Source: an uncultured Acidobacteriota bacterium (lineage in GTDB: Bacteria; Acidobacteriota; JAAYUB01). From it: a DNA stretch of 54,804 nucleotides. The translations under genes and the position numbers were made by a program. Below, one piece after another: positions 44,671 to 52,819 of the stretch. The stretch spans positions 1 through 54,804 of the forward strand of contig CALAMB010000142.1 in the NCBI GenBank assembly GCA_937925645.1. Direction: 5' to 3'. Every line of letters starts with the position of its first letter. The first letter of the stretch is position 1. The notes beneath the pieces are model-generated. The model did not search any database. It was not told where the DNA came from and saw only the letters and a list, made by a program, of their open reading frames with translations.

Positions 44671-47600
44671 TCATTCGACCATCTTCTCCAGCATCTCGAT
44701 TTGCTGTTTCAAGGCTTTGTCGTGGCACATGAACTTTGCGCTCTGGAGCAATCCCCGGATTCTGTCCATATTGTCGAAGCTGGCGTAGCGGCCATGGATG
44801 CGAAACAGGCACACAGCCAGGTAAAAATTGGCCACGGAATTAAATGGATCCTCGCTGACGATTGTCTCCAGAATGGTTGACGCCCTCGACCAGTCCTCCC
44901 GGTTCATCAGCTCCACGGCCCGGTTCATCTCGCGCTGCTTTTCGGCCTGCACCACCACCGTAATCACCTGGTTGAGCTGTTTGCGGATCTCCTCGTTGGC
45001 CTTCCCTTTGGCGTGGGTCAATCCCTCGCGGGCGATCCGCCGGGCCTCATCGGGTTCATCCTGGTTCAGCTTGCACACCGCGCGGTAGAAGTATACGATC
45101 GCGGCGTTGGGCGCCTTGGTGTGGGCGCTGTCCAGGTACCGTAACGCTTCCCGCCAGTTCTTCTTCTCCATCTGCTTCTGGGCTTTCTGGACATCCTCGC
45201 CGATGAGCATCACCGGGATCTGCTCGATGAACGTCTCGATCTCGCCCTTCAACTCGTCATCTTCGCGTTTGCGGCACTGCTTCATGGCTTCGCGGGCTCG
45301 GGCTTCCGCTCCTGAAATGTCACCGGCGCGTCCCAGGCAGACGGCATGGTAGAACGTAACCTGGGCGCTGGGCGGTTTCAGTCCGGCGCCCTTGGCCAGG
45401 ATCTGAGCCGCCAGCTTCCATTTTTCGTCCTTCATCAGGGGAACGGCCTTGGACAGCAGCATCTGCGGGGCGTACTCGTCGATCTGCGAATTGAAGCTGG
45501 CGATGGCCTGGCCGAGTTCGCTATCCGGCTTCGCGGCCTTGGCGGCGCGCCGGAGCGCGTCTCTGGCTTCGTCGAAATCCGTATTGGACAGGTAGGCCTG
45601 CGCCAGCATGAAGAGCACGTACGGGTGCTCGGGATAGTCGTCGAGCGCCTCCAGGGCCGTCAGGACAGCCTCTTCCGACTTCTGTTCCTTGAGGTATCTC
45701 TGGGCCGCCTCCAGCCGCTGCTGCACCCGGGCGATGTCCATCTGCTCCACAAATTCAGCCACCGTGACGTAATGCTCCTCATCCGGTTTGCAGAGGGCCA
45801 GCGCCTCCCGGGCCGTTTGCCAGGCCTCGTCCAACCGCTTCTGCATGGCCAGGCACTGGGCCAGTTGAAAGACGGCCGGCATGAACGTCGGCGCCAGCTC
45901 ACGGACGATCTGGAAGTGCCGCGCGGCATCCGCAAACCGCTGCTGCTGCATGCATTCCTGGGCTTGTTTCAGCCAGGGAGCCAGCGCGTAATTCTGCGCG
46001 AGTTGGATTAGGTCGATGTCTGGATCGAAATCGCTGACGACCTCGCACACTCCGGGCTTCAGGATCTCGAGGGGGAACGCCAAGAGACCGCACGCCAGCG
46101 TGCGGTAGCGCGCCAGATCGGCCACCTCAAGTTCGTCCAGGTGCTTGGCGAGCCGCTGCGCGATGTTGAGCAGCATGAGGAACTGCTGGACCGTCAGGTC
46201 CCGATGCAGCTTGAAGGCGTCGCGCTCCGCGTTGTAGTGGCGGCGGCTGTCAGGCCCGGCCGCCGCGGCCGACTGCCGGGCATGGGCCAGGCGGCTCAGC
46301 CGCGCCTTGACCAGCTCGGAGCGGTCGGCCGGCAGTCCGGACCATTCGGCGGCCAGCTCCAGCCACCCCCGGGTGGCGGTGACGGCGGCTTGGAGCGCCC
46401 GCTCCCGCTCGGCCTTGTTCCGATAGTCGTCCCGCCAGATTCCGCATCGGAACATGGGGTTTTGGAATTCAAGCTGCCGCAGCGCCAGTAGCGGCACCGC
46501 CTCCCGGACCCAGTCCTCCGCCAGCTCCAGTTGTTCCCGCCAACGGGTCGCCGTGGGCAGCGCCTTCTGGGCCGCATCGACGAACGCCTGGTGCTTCTGG
46601 ATCAGGAGCCGGCTGAAGCCTTCCGCCTCGGGCGTCATCTCGCAGTACAGGTTCAGCACCCGGGTGAGACGGTCCCAGTAGTGGCGCTGGCCGTCCTCGT
46701 GATCCTGCCGGGTGTACACCAGGGCCAGGTTCTGCAGGACGGCCGGATTGTACGGGTCCATCCGTTCGGCTTCGTTCCAGAGCAGTCCCGCCAACTGGAA
46801 TTTCTTGCCTTTGTAAGCCTCATCCGCCCACCGGTCGAGTTGGACGAGATAGGCGTCCTTGAGCTCCGGCCAGGCATCGCCCTGCCGCTCCACCAGCCGT
46901 TGCCAGGTGCCGATGAACGTCACCCGGTCCCCGTCGTCGCCGGCGGAGACCGCTTGCGCCAGCCGGTACGCTTTCAGCAGGCTCTCCAGCCGGTCGATGT
47001 CACCGGCGGACGGACCATCTTCGGCGGCCGCCCGGCGCACCGGAAGCTGGCCGGCATTTTCCAGCACCGATTGCGGCTCGAACATGGCCACCTGCTCCAG
47101 CAGCCGGTAGGCCGGATGGCCCGCGGATTGGACGCCGAGTTTCCGATGGGCCAGGCCCAGGACAGCCACCGTGCGTTCGGGTTCGTTCGCCTCGACGGCG
47201 ATCTTCAGGCATTTTTCGCAGAACAGCCCCACGCTGTCCGCGTCCACCTCGAGTTGGGCCAGCTCGTCCTGAACCTTGTCCCAATCCGCGCCGCCCCTGG
47301 CCAGGCGCAAGGCCGCTTCCAACCGCTCGAACGCGGCCTGCCGCCCCATGGCGCCATCGGCGGTCACTTTGGCCAGGTGTTCCAGCGCCTCACTGGGTCG
47401 ACCGTCCGCAAGCAGCGCCTGTCCCAGGAGCAAGCATGTCGCCGGCGCGTCCGGCCACAGCGCGAGCGCGCGATGGAGGACGTCCGCCGCATCCTTAAAC
47501 CGACCGCTGGCCGTCAGCGCCGCGCCAAAGGCCTGCCGGTACTCCAGCTCGAACGGGTCCAGCACGGTGGCGTGGCCGAGCAGCCGCACGCGCTCGTCGG

Positions 47601-48093
47601 GCGAACGGGATTGCCGGGCCCGCTCGGCGAGCTCCGCCGCGAGCTGCAGCCGCCGTTCCGGATCGGCCATGGCCGTGCGCGCCTCCGTTGCCAGGCGCGC
47701 GGCACCCGCCGCGTCCTGGATTCCCTTGCCGGACTTGCGGGCGCGGCGCGGCGCCGGCTGTCTGGTCGCGTCCTGTTCCGGCAGCGCCGTGTCCAGCAGG
47801 GACAACTCCCCACCGCCCGGCCCCGGCACACGGCGCGGCACATCCGGATCGGGGATGCGCCGGTTGCCATCCAGTGCGTAACAGAACTGGAACATCTTGT
47901 TCCGGGGCAGTTCGAGAGTGATTTCCCAGGTGTGGAGCGCGCCTCGGGACGCGCTTTGCTCCATGGCGTGTGCCGCGAGATCCCATCCGTTGAAGTCGCC
48001 CAGCAGGTGGACCTTGTGCACAAAACCCGGCAGTTTCAGCCGGAAGTCCACCACGACCTGATCACTCGCTGATGCGGCAGCCACCTCGATCAT
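44671..48093 (-). CDS. E-set (glycogen-binding-like) and TPR scaffold protein
   Basis: A 1,140-residue protein; ATG at 48093 after GGGGTGAAGC. Residues 1-100 form an immunoglobulin-like E-set domain of the CBM48/AMPK-beta glycogen-binding type (VHKVHLLGDFNGWD, MFQFCYALDGNRRIPDPDVP). The remainder, about 1,000 residues, is helical TPR-like repeats (CLLLGQALLADGRPSEALEH, YVLFMLAQAYLSNTDFDEAR, VYFYRAVCKLNQDEPDEARR). No enzymatic domain and no membrane helix. It is a probable cytosolic scaffold that could tether the accessory Hsp70 machinery to a polysaccharide or to a partner through the E-set domain. Confidence 0.85.
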   Translation of the reverse strand: MIEVAAASASDQVVVDFRLKLPGFVHKVHLLGDFNGWDLAAHAMEQSASRGALHTWEITLELPRNKMFQFCYALDGNRRIPDPDVPRRVPGPGGGELSLLDTALPEQDATRQPAPRRARKSGKGIQDAAGAARLATEARTAMADPERRLQLAAELAERARQSRSPDERVRLLGHATVLDPFELEYRQAFGAALTASGRFKDAADVLHRALALWPDAPATCLLLGQALLADGRPSEALEHLAKVTADGAMGRQAAFERLEAALRLARGGADWDKVQDELAQLEVDADSVGLFCEKCLKIAVEANEPERTVAVLGLAHRKLGVQSAGHPAYRLLEQVAMFEPQSVLENAGQLPVRRAAAEDGPSAGDIDRLESLLKAYRLAQAVSAGDDGDRVTFIGTWQRLVERQGDAWPELKDAYLVQLDRWADEAYKGKKFQLAGLLWNEAERMDPYNPAVLQNLALVYTRQDHEDGQRHYWDRLTRVLNLYCEMTPEAEGFSRLLIQKHQAFVDAAQKALPTATRWREQLELAEDWVREAVPLLALRQLEFQNPMFRCGIWRDDYRNKAERERALQAAVTATRGWLELAAEWSGLPADRSELVKARLSRLAHARQSAAAAGPDSRRHYNAERDAFKLHRDLTVQQFLMLLNIAQRLAKHLDELEVADLARYRTLACGLLAFPLEILKPGVCEVVSDFDPDIDLIQLAQNYALAPWLKQAQECMQQQRFADAARHFQIVRELAPTFMPAVFQLAQCLAMQKRLDEAWQTAREALALCKPDEEHYVTVAEFVEQMDIARVQQRLEAAQRYLKEQKSEEAVLTALEALDDYPEHPYVLFMLAQAYLSNTDFDEARDALRRAAKAAKPDSELGQAIASFNSQIDEYAPQMLLSKAVPLMKDEKWKLAAQILAKGAGLKPPSAQVTFYHAVCLGRAGDISGAEARAREAMKQCRKREDDELKGEIETFIEQIPVMLIGEDVQKAQKQMEKKNWREALRYLDSAHTKAPNAAIVYFYRAVCKLNQDEPDEARRIAREGLTHAKGKANEEIRKQLNQVITVVVQAEKQREMNRAVELMNREDWSRASTILETIVSEDPFNSVANFYLAVCLFRIHGRYASFDNMDRIRGLLQSAKFMCHDKALKQQIEMLEKMVE

Positions 48094-48130
48094 GCTTCAC
48101 CCCGTTGCTTACCCATCGGTCGTCCCCCCC

Positions 48131-49279
48131 TCACTGCACCTCGAGCTTCAGGACGAGGTTGGCGCTCCGCAGCGCCACCAGCAGGCGGCCGGCGTCGTCC
48201 ACGGTAAAATCCTCCACCAGCCCCGCATCGGCGGGCATGGCCACCTGATAGACGAACTGGCCGTCGGCGTTGAATTTCTGGACCCGGCCGTGCTTGGAGT
48301 CCGCGACGTAAATGTCGCCGGCGGCATCCACCCGAACCACTCGCGGGTAGTACAGTTGGCCGGCGTCGGTGCCCTCCTCGCCGAACACGAGCGCCACCGC
48401 CCCGTCGCGGCCGAATTTCTGGATCCGGTGGTTGTTGGTGTCGGCGACGTAGATGTTACCCGGCGCGTCGGCGCAGGCACTCTTCGGCGCGTCCAGTTCG
48501 CCGGGTTCCTCGCCGGCCATGAGGCCGCCCATGTCGGGATCGGGCCGGTTGATGCCGAGCACGAGCCGGCAGCGGCCCTGCGGATCCCACCGCAGCACCC
48601 GGTTGTTGCCGGAATCCGCGACGATCAGGTCGCCGTCCGGTGCCACGGCGACGCCTTGCGGAGCGTCCAGTTGCTGGTCGGCTGTGCCGGGCCCGCCCAG
48701 CACCGCCAGGCAGCGGCCCTCGGGCGAGAACCGCTTGAGCCGGCTGGCGCCCATGTCCACGATCCAGCAGTTTCCCTCCCGGTCGGCGGCCACGCCGGCC
48801 GGGGCGTCCAGCGCGTGATCGCCGGCGCCCGTCTCAAACGGACCGGCACTGCCGGCCGGTTCGCCGGCGGCGTTGAAACGGAGCAGCTGCGTCCGGCCGC
48901 TCTCGTCGTAGAAATGAATCAGCCAGAATCCGCCGTCGGGCAGCGGCGCCAGTCCGAACGGCATCCGCAGCGTCACGTTCCCCTCGCCCGGTTGGCCGAT
49001 CGCGAACAGCGGCTGGTACGGCCGTCCGTTCAGCGCCGCGCCGGCGGCGAAGTTCAGCTTGCCGGCCAGATCGAGCTTGCCCACATTCAGCAGCGCGCCC
49101 AGGTCGCGTCCGGGCAGGCCGCCGCCGAACGTCGGCACGCCCGGCAGGGGCATCTTCAGCTCGGGCAGCTTGAAGGCGGGCACGCCCGGATCGCCGCCGG
49201 CCACTGCGCCGCAGTTGGCGCAGGTCAGTCTGCCGCCCAGCGGATGCCCGCACTTGAGACAAACCGGTTCAGCGCACAT
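48131..49279 (-). CDS. Zinc-ribbon plus NHL-repeat beta-propeller protein
   Basis: A 382-residue protein with ATG at 49279 after GGAGGCGGAGGAC. The N-terminus is a zinc ribbon (CLKCGHPLGG, LTCANCGA). After a linker, six or so NHL repeats (GDLIVADSGNNRVLRWD, NIYVADTNNHRIQKFG, DIYVADSKHGRVQKF) form a beta propeller to the C-terminus. Soluble, no signal peptide. NHL propellers bind protein or RNA partners; it is likely an interaction hub of this system. Confidence 0.9.
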   Translation of the reverse strand: MCAEPVCLKCGHPLGGRLTCANCGAVAGGDPGVPAFKLPELKMPLPGVPTFGGGLPGRDLGALLNVGKLDLAGKLNFAAGAALNGRPYQPLFAIGQPGEGNVTLRMPFGLAPLPDGGFWLIHFYDESGRTQLLRFNAAGEPAGSAGPFETGAGDHALDAPAGVAADREGNCWIVDMGASRLKRFSPEGRCLAVLGGPGTADQQLDAPQGVAVAPDGDLIVADSGNNRVLRWDPQGRCRLVLGINRPDPDMGGLMAGEEPGELDAPKSACADAPGNIYVADTNNHRIQKFGRDGAVALVFGEEGTDAGQLYYPRVVRVDAAGDIYVADSKHGRVQKFNADGQFVYQVAMPADAGLVEDFTVDDAGRLLVALRSANLVLKLEVQ

Positions 49280-49339
49280 GTCCTCCGCCTCCCATGTCAT
49301 CGTTCGTCGATTTCCCCGCCGGTCGCTGGACTTGACGGG

Positions 49340-52300
49340 CTACTCCCCCGCGTCGAGCAACAGCCGGCAACTGTCTTCGTACTCCAGATCCAGCGCGTCC
49401 TGGTAGTGCACCCGCACGGTCACGGGTAGGGCGCCCGACGCCCGCGGCTCCAGCGACACGGCGGCGGTGGTCCCCGTCCCTCCGGCCGGCACTTCCTTCG
49501 GCACGCCGTCCAGGCGAACGTCCACCGGACCGTCCACTTCCAGCCGGATGGCGCGGGCTTCCCGGCTCCCTTCGTTGGCGAGCCGCAGCTCCGCCCGGGT
49601 GAAGGTGCCCTTCCGCAGGGCGCCCAGGGGCTTGAGCGACACGCTCAGCCGCGGCCGGGCCAGCCGGCCCAGCGTCAGGGCGCGTTCGCAGCCGCAGATC
49701 ACCGCCCGGCCGTCCGGCAACGCGGCCATCGCCTGGATGGGCCCCGCGGCCGAATCGCCGCCGGTGAAGGAAATCCGGTTGGCCTGGTTGTCCACGAAGC
49801 AGAGCCTCCCGTCCGGCGCGGCGGCCAGCAGAAAGCGGCCGTCCGCATTCATCAGCAGGCCGGCGGAGGCAGCCAGGACGCCCACCGCGTGGTCCCGCCG
49901 CATTATCAGCTTGTCGGCCAGCGCGTAGACGCGGATATGCCCGTCGCCGGTGGCGATCGCCAGCCGCCGGCCGTCGCCGGACAGGCTCATGGCCGGCAGC
50001 GCCTGCTCGAAAATCTCCTCTTCCAGCACCCGCTGGTCATCGATCCGAAGCCGGGTCAGCGTCCGGTCGCGCCGCAGCAACAGCAGTTCGTCGCCTGCCG
50101 CCGCAAACTGCACGGCGGTGACCGCGGCCGGCATCTCCCGCAGCCAGACGACCTGGCCGGTGAGATCCACCAGCGCCAGGTGGCCGGAGTAGGTGGCCGC
50201 CGCGACGTGCCCTTCGGATGCGGCTGCGCAGGCGATGCCGTCGGCCAGACGCTGGCTCCACCGTGTCCGGCCGGTCCGGTCCAGGCTGCGCAGCAGGCCT
50301 TCCCACGTCCCGGCGAGCAGGTACTCGCCGGAAGGCGAAGCCGCCAGGGCGGCAATGGGACTGTCGAGATGGACCTGCCAGCTCAGCTCCTTCTCGGCGA
50401 AGGCGGCGAGCTGGCCGTCCCACCCGGCCAGCAGGGCCAGGTCGCGCGTGCTCAACACCCGGTAGGGCCGGCCGCCCAGCTGCTCCGAGTAGATCAACCG
50501 GCCGTCCGCGTCGTGGACCTGCGCCTCGCCGTCCGCCCCGGCGCTGAGCACCCGGATCGGATCGCCGAACACCGCCACCCCGACCACGGGCGATGCCGTC
50601 TCTTTCCGCCAGACCACCTCGGTCGGGCTCGCGGCCTCCTCGACGGCGGGGGGCGGTTGGGTGCCGGGCGTCTCGTCGACCTTCCAGCGACTCTCCAGCT
50701 CCTGACACACCCCGGCTTCCAGCCGTCCGGCCTGCTCGGCGGTTAACTCCAGTTCCGCCGCCAGAGCGTCGAGTCCGGACCGACCGGCGGGGATTCCGCC
50801 CGCAGCGGTCGCGGCCTCCCGAACCGCGTCGGCGTAGCGTTCCGTAATCCGGCGCACCTGCGCTTCGAGCGCCGCCAGCCGTTCGGCGGAGGGTTGCAGG
50901 GCGTCCGGGATTTCCCGCAGGGTGGCGCGCTGCTCGGCGGTGAGCTCGTGCGTCTGGCTGAGCAGCTCGCGGAGTCGAGTCACAATGGGTCGCTCCAGTT
51001 CGTCCCGCACCTGCTGCTCCAGCTCCACGGCACGATCCGCCGGCAGCTTCAGCATCTTGGCCAGAAATTCCAGCTTCTCACGCTCAGCCGCGGAGATCTC
51101 CCCGTCGGCCAGCACCTCACGGAGCGCCGCGAGGTAGGGGGGGATGCCCGGCAACAGGGGCGGTTCCTCGCGATTGGCGATGAAATACTCAAGGGAGCGG
51201 CGGTCGTCGGCCGACAGCTCGTCGGCGTGCCCACAAGCCGGGCTTTCCCACGCCGCCTCTTTACGCCCGTCGCCGTCCAGGACGTCCACCGTGGGCCGGT
51301 CGCAGGTGCGGCATCGGCGCACCTTCATCAGCGGGAACAGGTCCAGCCACGGCTCCAGCCCTCCGGAACCAGGGCGGCACATATAGACATGGCCGGCCGG
51401 CAGGGCCTTGCCGGTCCGGACCGCCTCCGTTGCCGGAGCAATCTCCCGGCCCATCGCCCCAAGCGCGGCGGTCCGGTCGGCGCCCCGCGCCGCGCCGCCC
51501 TCCGGCGCGACACCGAGGAGCGGAAACTGCAGGAGACACTCCAGTTCGGCGAGCGCCGCGTCGAGCGCCTCCGCCAGCAGCGTTCCCCGCTGCCGGTACT
51601 CATCGACCGGGAGCACGGCGCCGTCGGTGCCCCAGCCCTGGGGATGGACGCGGTACTTGGCCAGCAGCTCGAACAGGTCGCCACCGGAAAACGGGGGCAG
51701 CTTGGAGCCCGCCTGCCCGATCCAGCTCTGCAACTCGCCGGCGGCACGGCCCATGGCGTCATCCCGGTGTTTCCGGTCGAAGAAGAACGCGTAGAGCGAC
51801 CGGATGCAGGCATCGTCGGAACTCGGGTAGAGGCCCAGCGCGGTGTGGGCCAGCGCCACCCACGTGTCCGGCTGCGGCCGCGCCAACTGGCCGATCGTCC
51901 CCTCGGTGAACGTGTCGGACGCCATGCCCGCCCGGCAGCGCGCGCGATAGTGCGCCGCCGCCACTATCGCCACGAAACGGATCACGGCGGCGGCGATGTC
52001 GCGCAGCCCCTCGTGGAGTTGGAAGGCCTGGCCGGCTTCGGCCCCGGCGATCATCCGGCGGGCGTACACGGCTGCCAGCGGGAACGGATAGCTGTCGGCG
52101 ATGCGGCTGAAGGTCTCGCGGGCCTTCGGCAGCATTCCCTTGGCGCTCATTCCAGCCACGAGCCGCGGGATAAGCTGGGGGACCGTCTCTGGCGTCACCG
52201 GGACGCCCACCGCCCCGCCCATGGCCAGCGCCCATTCCGGCTGCTGTTTGTTGAACTCGTCCCAGCGGATGTTCAGCAGGATGGGGATGAACTGCTTGCG

Positions 52301-52546
52301 CGACTCGAGACCGCGGACCACCTCGATGTTCACCTGATTGGACTTCCGGACCGAGTCGGGCGACACGATCAGCACGATGGCCTGCGCCTGATCGATGGCG
52401 TTGCGGACCTGTGTCAGGTAAGGGATCACCGGCAGGCTGTTCCGGGTGTAACACCAGGTGGTGTATCCGGATAGTTCCAGCCCGGCGGCGATGTCCACGG
52501 CGACCTGAGCGTCTTCCTCGACATAGCTGAGAAACACGTCACTCAT
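49340..52546 (-). CDS. TIR, TerB-like, beta-propeller and Ig-like fusion protein
   Basis: A 1,068-residue protein, the first gene of the operon. Residues 1-125 are a TIR domain (DVFLSYVEEDAQVAVDIAAG, VSPDSVRKSNQVNIEVVRG); E75 lies where NAD-cleaving TIR domains carry the catalytic Glu. Residues about 130-400 are helical. Near 410-440 are CRTC and PACGH, a possible zinc site. Residues about 455-530 look like TerB (LREVLADGEISAAEREKLEF), then more helices. Residues about 640-960 are a WD40/PQQ-type propeller (VLSAGADGEAQVHD, YLLAGTWEGLLRSLDRTG), and the last 100 are an Ig-like domain. The propeller probably senses a signal and the TIR is the candidate effector. Confidence 0.88.
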   Translation of the reverse strand: MSDVFLSYVEEDAQVAVDIAAGLELSGYTTWCYTRNSLPVIPYLTQVRNAIDQAQAIVLIVSPDSVRKSNQVNIEVVRGLESRKQFIPILLNIRWDEFNKQQPEWALAMGGAVGVPVTPETVPQLIPRLVAGMSAKGMLPKARETFSRIADSYPFPLAAVYARRMIAGAEAGQAFQLHEGLRDIAAAVIRFVAIVAAAHYRARCRAGMASDTFTEGTIGQLARPQPDTWVALAHTALGLYPSSDDACIRSLYAFFFDRKHRDDAMGRAAGELQSWIGQAGSKLPPFSGGDLFELLAKYRVHPQGWGTDGAVLPVDEYRQRGTLLAEALDAALAELECLLQFPLLGVAPEGGAARGADRTAALGAMGREIAPATEAVRTGKALPAGHVYMCRPGSGGLEPWLDLFPLMKVRRCRTCDRPTVDVLDGDGRKEAAWESPACGHADELSADDRRSLEYFIANREEPPLLPGIPPYLAALREVLADGEISAAEREKLEFLAKMLKLPADRAVELEQQVRDELERPIVTRLRELLSQTHELTAEQRATLREIPDALQPSAERLAALEAQVRRITERYADAVREAATAAGGIPAGRSGLDALAAELELTAEQAGRLEAGVCQELESRWKVDETPGTQPPPAVEEAASPTEVVWRKETASPVVGVAVFGDPIRVLSAGADGEAQVHDADGRLIYSEQLGGRPYRVLSTRDLALLAGWDGQLAAFAEKELSWQVHLDSPIAALAASPSGEYLLAGTWEGLLRSLDRTGRTRWSQRLADGIACAAASEGHVAAATYSGHLALVDLTGQVVWLREMPAAVTAVQFAAAGDELLLLRRDRTLTRLRIDDQRVLEEEIFEQALPAMSLSGDGRRLAIATGDGHIRVYALADKLIMRRDHAVGVLAASAGLLMNADGRFLLAAAPDGRLCFVDNQANRISFTGGDSAAGPIQAMAALPDGRAVICGCERALTLGRLARPRLSVSLKPLGALRKGTFTRAELRLANEGSREARAIRLEVDGPVDVRLDGVPKEVPAGGTGTTAAVSLEPRASGALPVTVRVHYQDALDLEYEDSCRLLLDAGE

Positions 52547-52603
52547 AGCGCATGCCGTTCCTGTGCAAAATGCTGAATTCTGTTGGAAAACCGAATCCCC
52601 TAT

Positions 52604-52631
52604 ATTCTAAGCCCGGATTCCCCCAGTTCAA
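52604..52631 (-). promoter_or_regulatory. Promoter of the TIR-Hsp70 operon
   Basis: On the minus strand, TTGAAC (52626-52631), a 16-bp spacer and TAGAAT (52604-52609), giving a leader of about 50 nt to the ATG at 52546. This lies in the 273-bp divergent gap 52547-52819; I see no clear promoter for the plus-strand AAA+ gene there. Confidence 0.6.
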
Positions 52632-52819
52632 GCCCTTTTTGGTTTTGTTTGGCCTGCCGTCTCCAGATTTCAACGGACGTGAAAAAAAATGCCCGCATCG
52701 TTCGGCTGGATTTTTCCGACGGCTTGGTCTAGATTGGTTCCGATTGTTCCACCCGACTTGAGATCAAAGACTCCGCACCGACCGCGCGGATGCGGACCGC
52801 CGATCGAGGAGGACCACCG

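Noticed and set aside
46531..48072. A 513-codon plus-strand frame
   Set aside because: Antisense shadow of the E-set/TPR scaffold gene.
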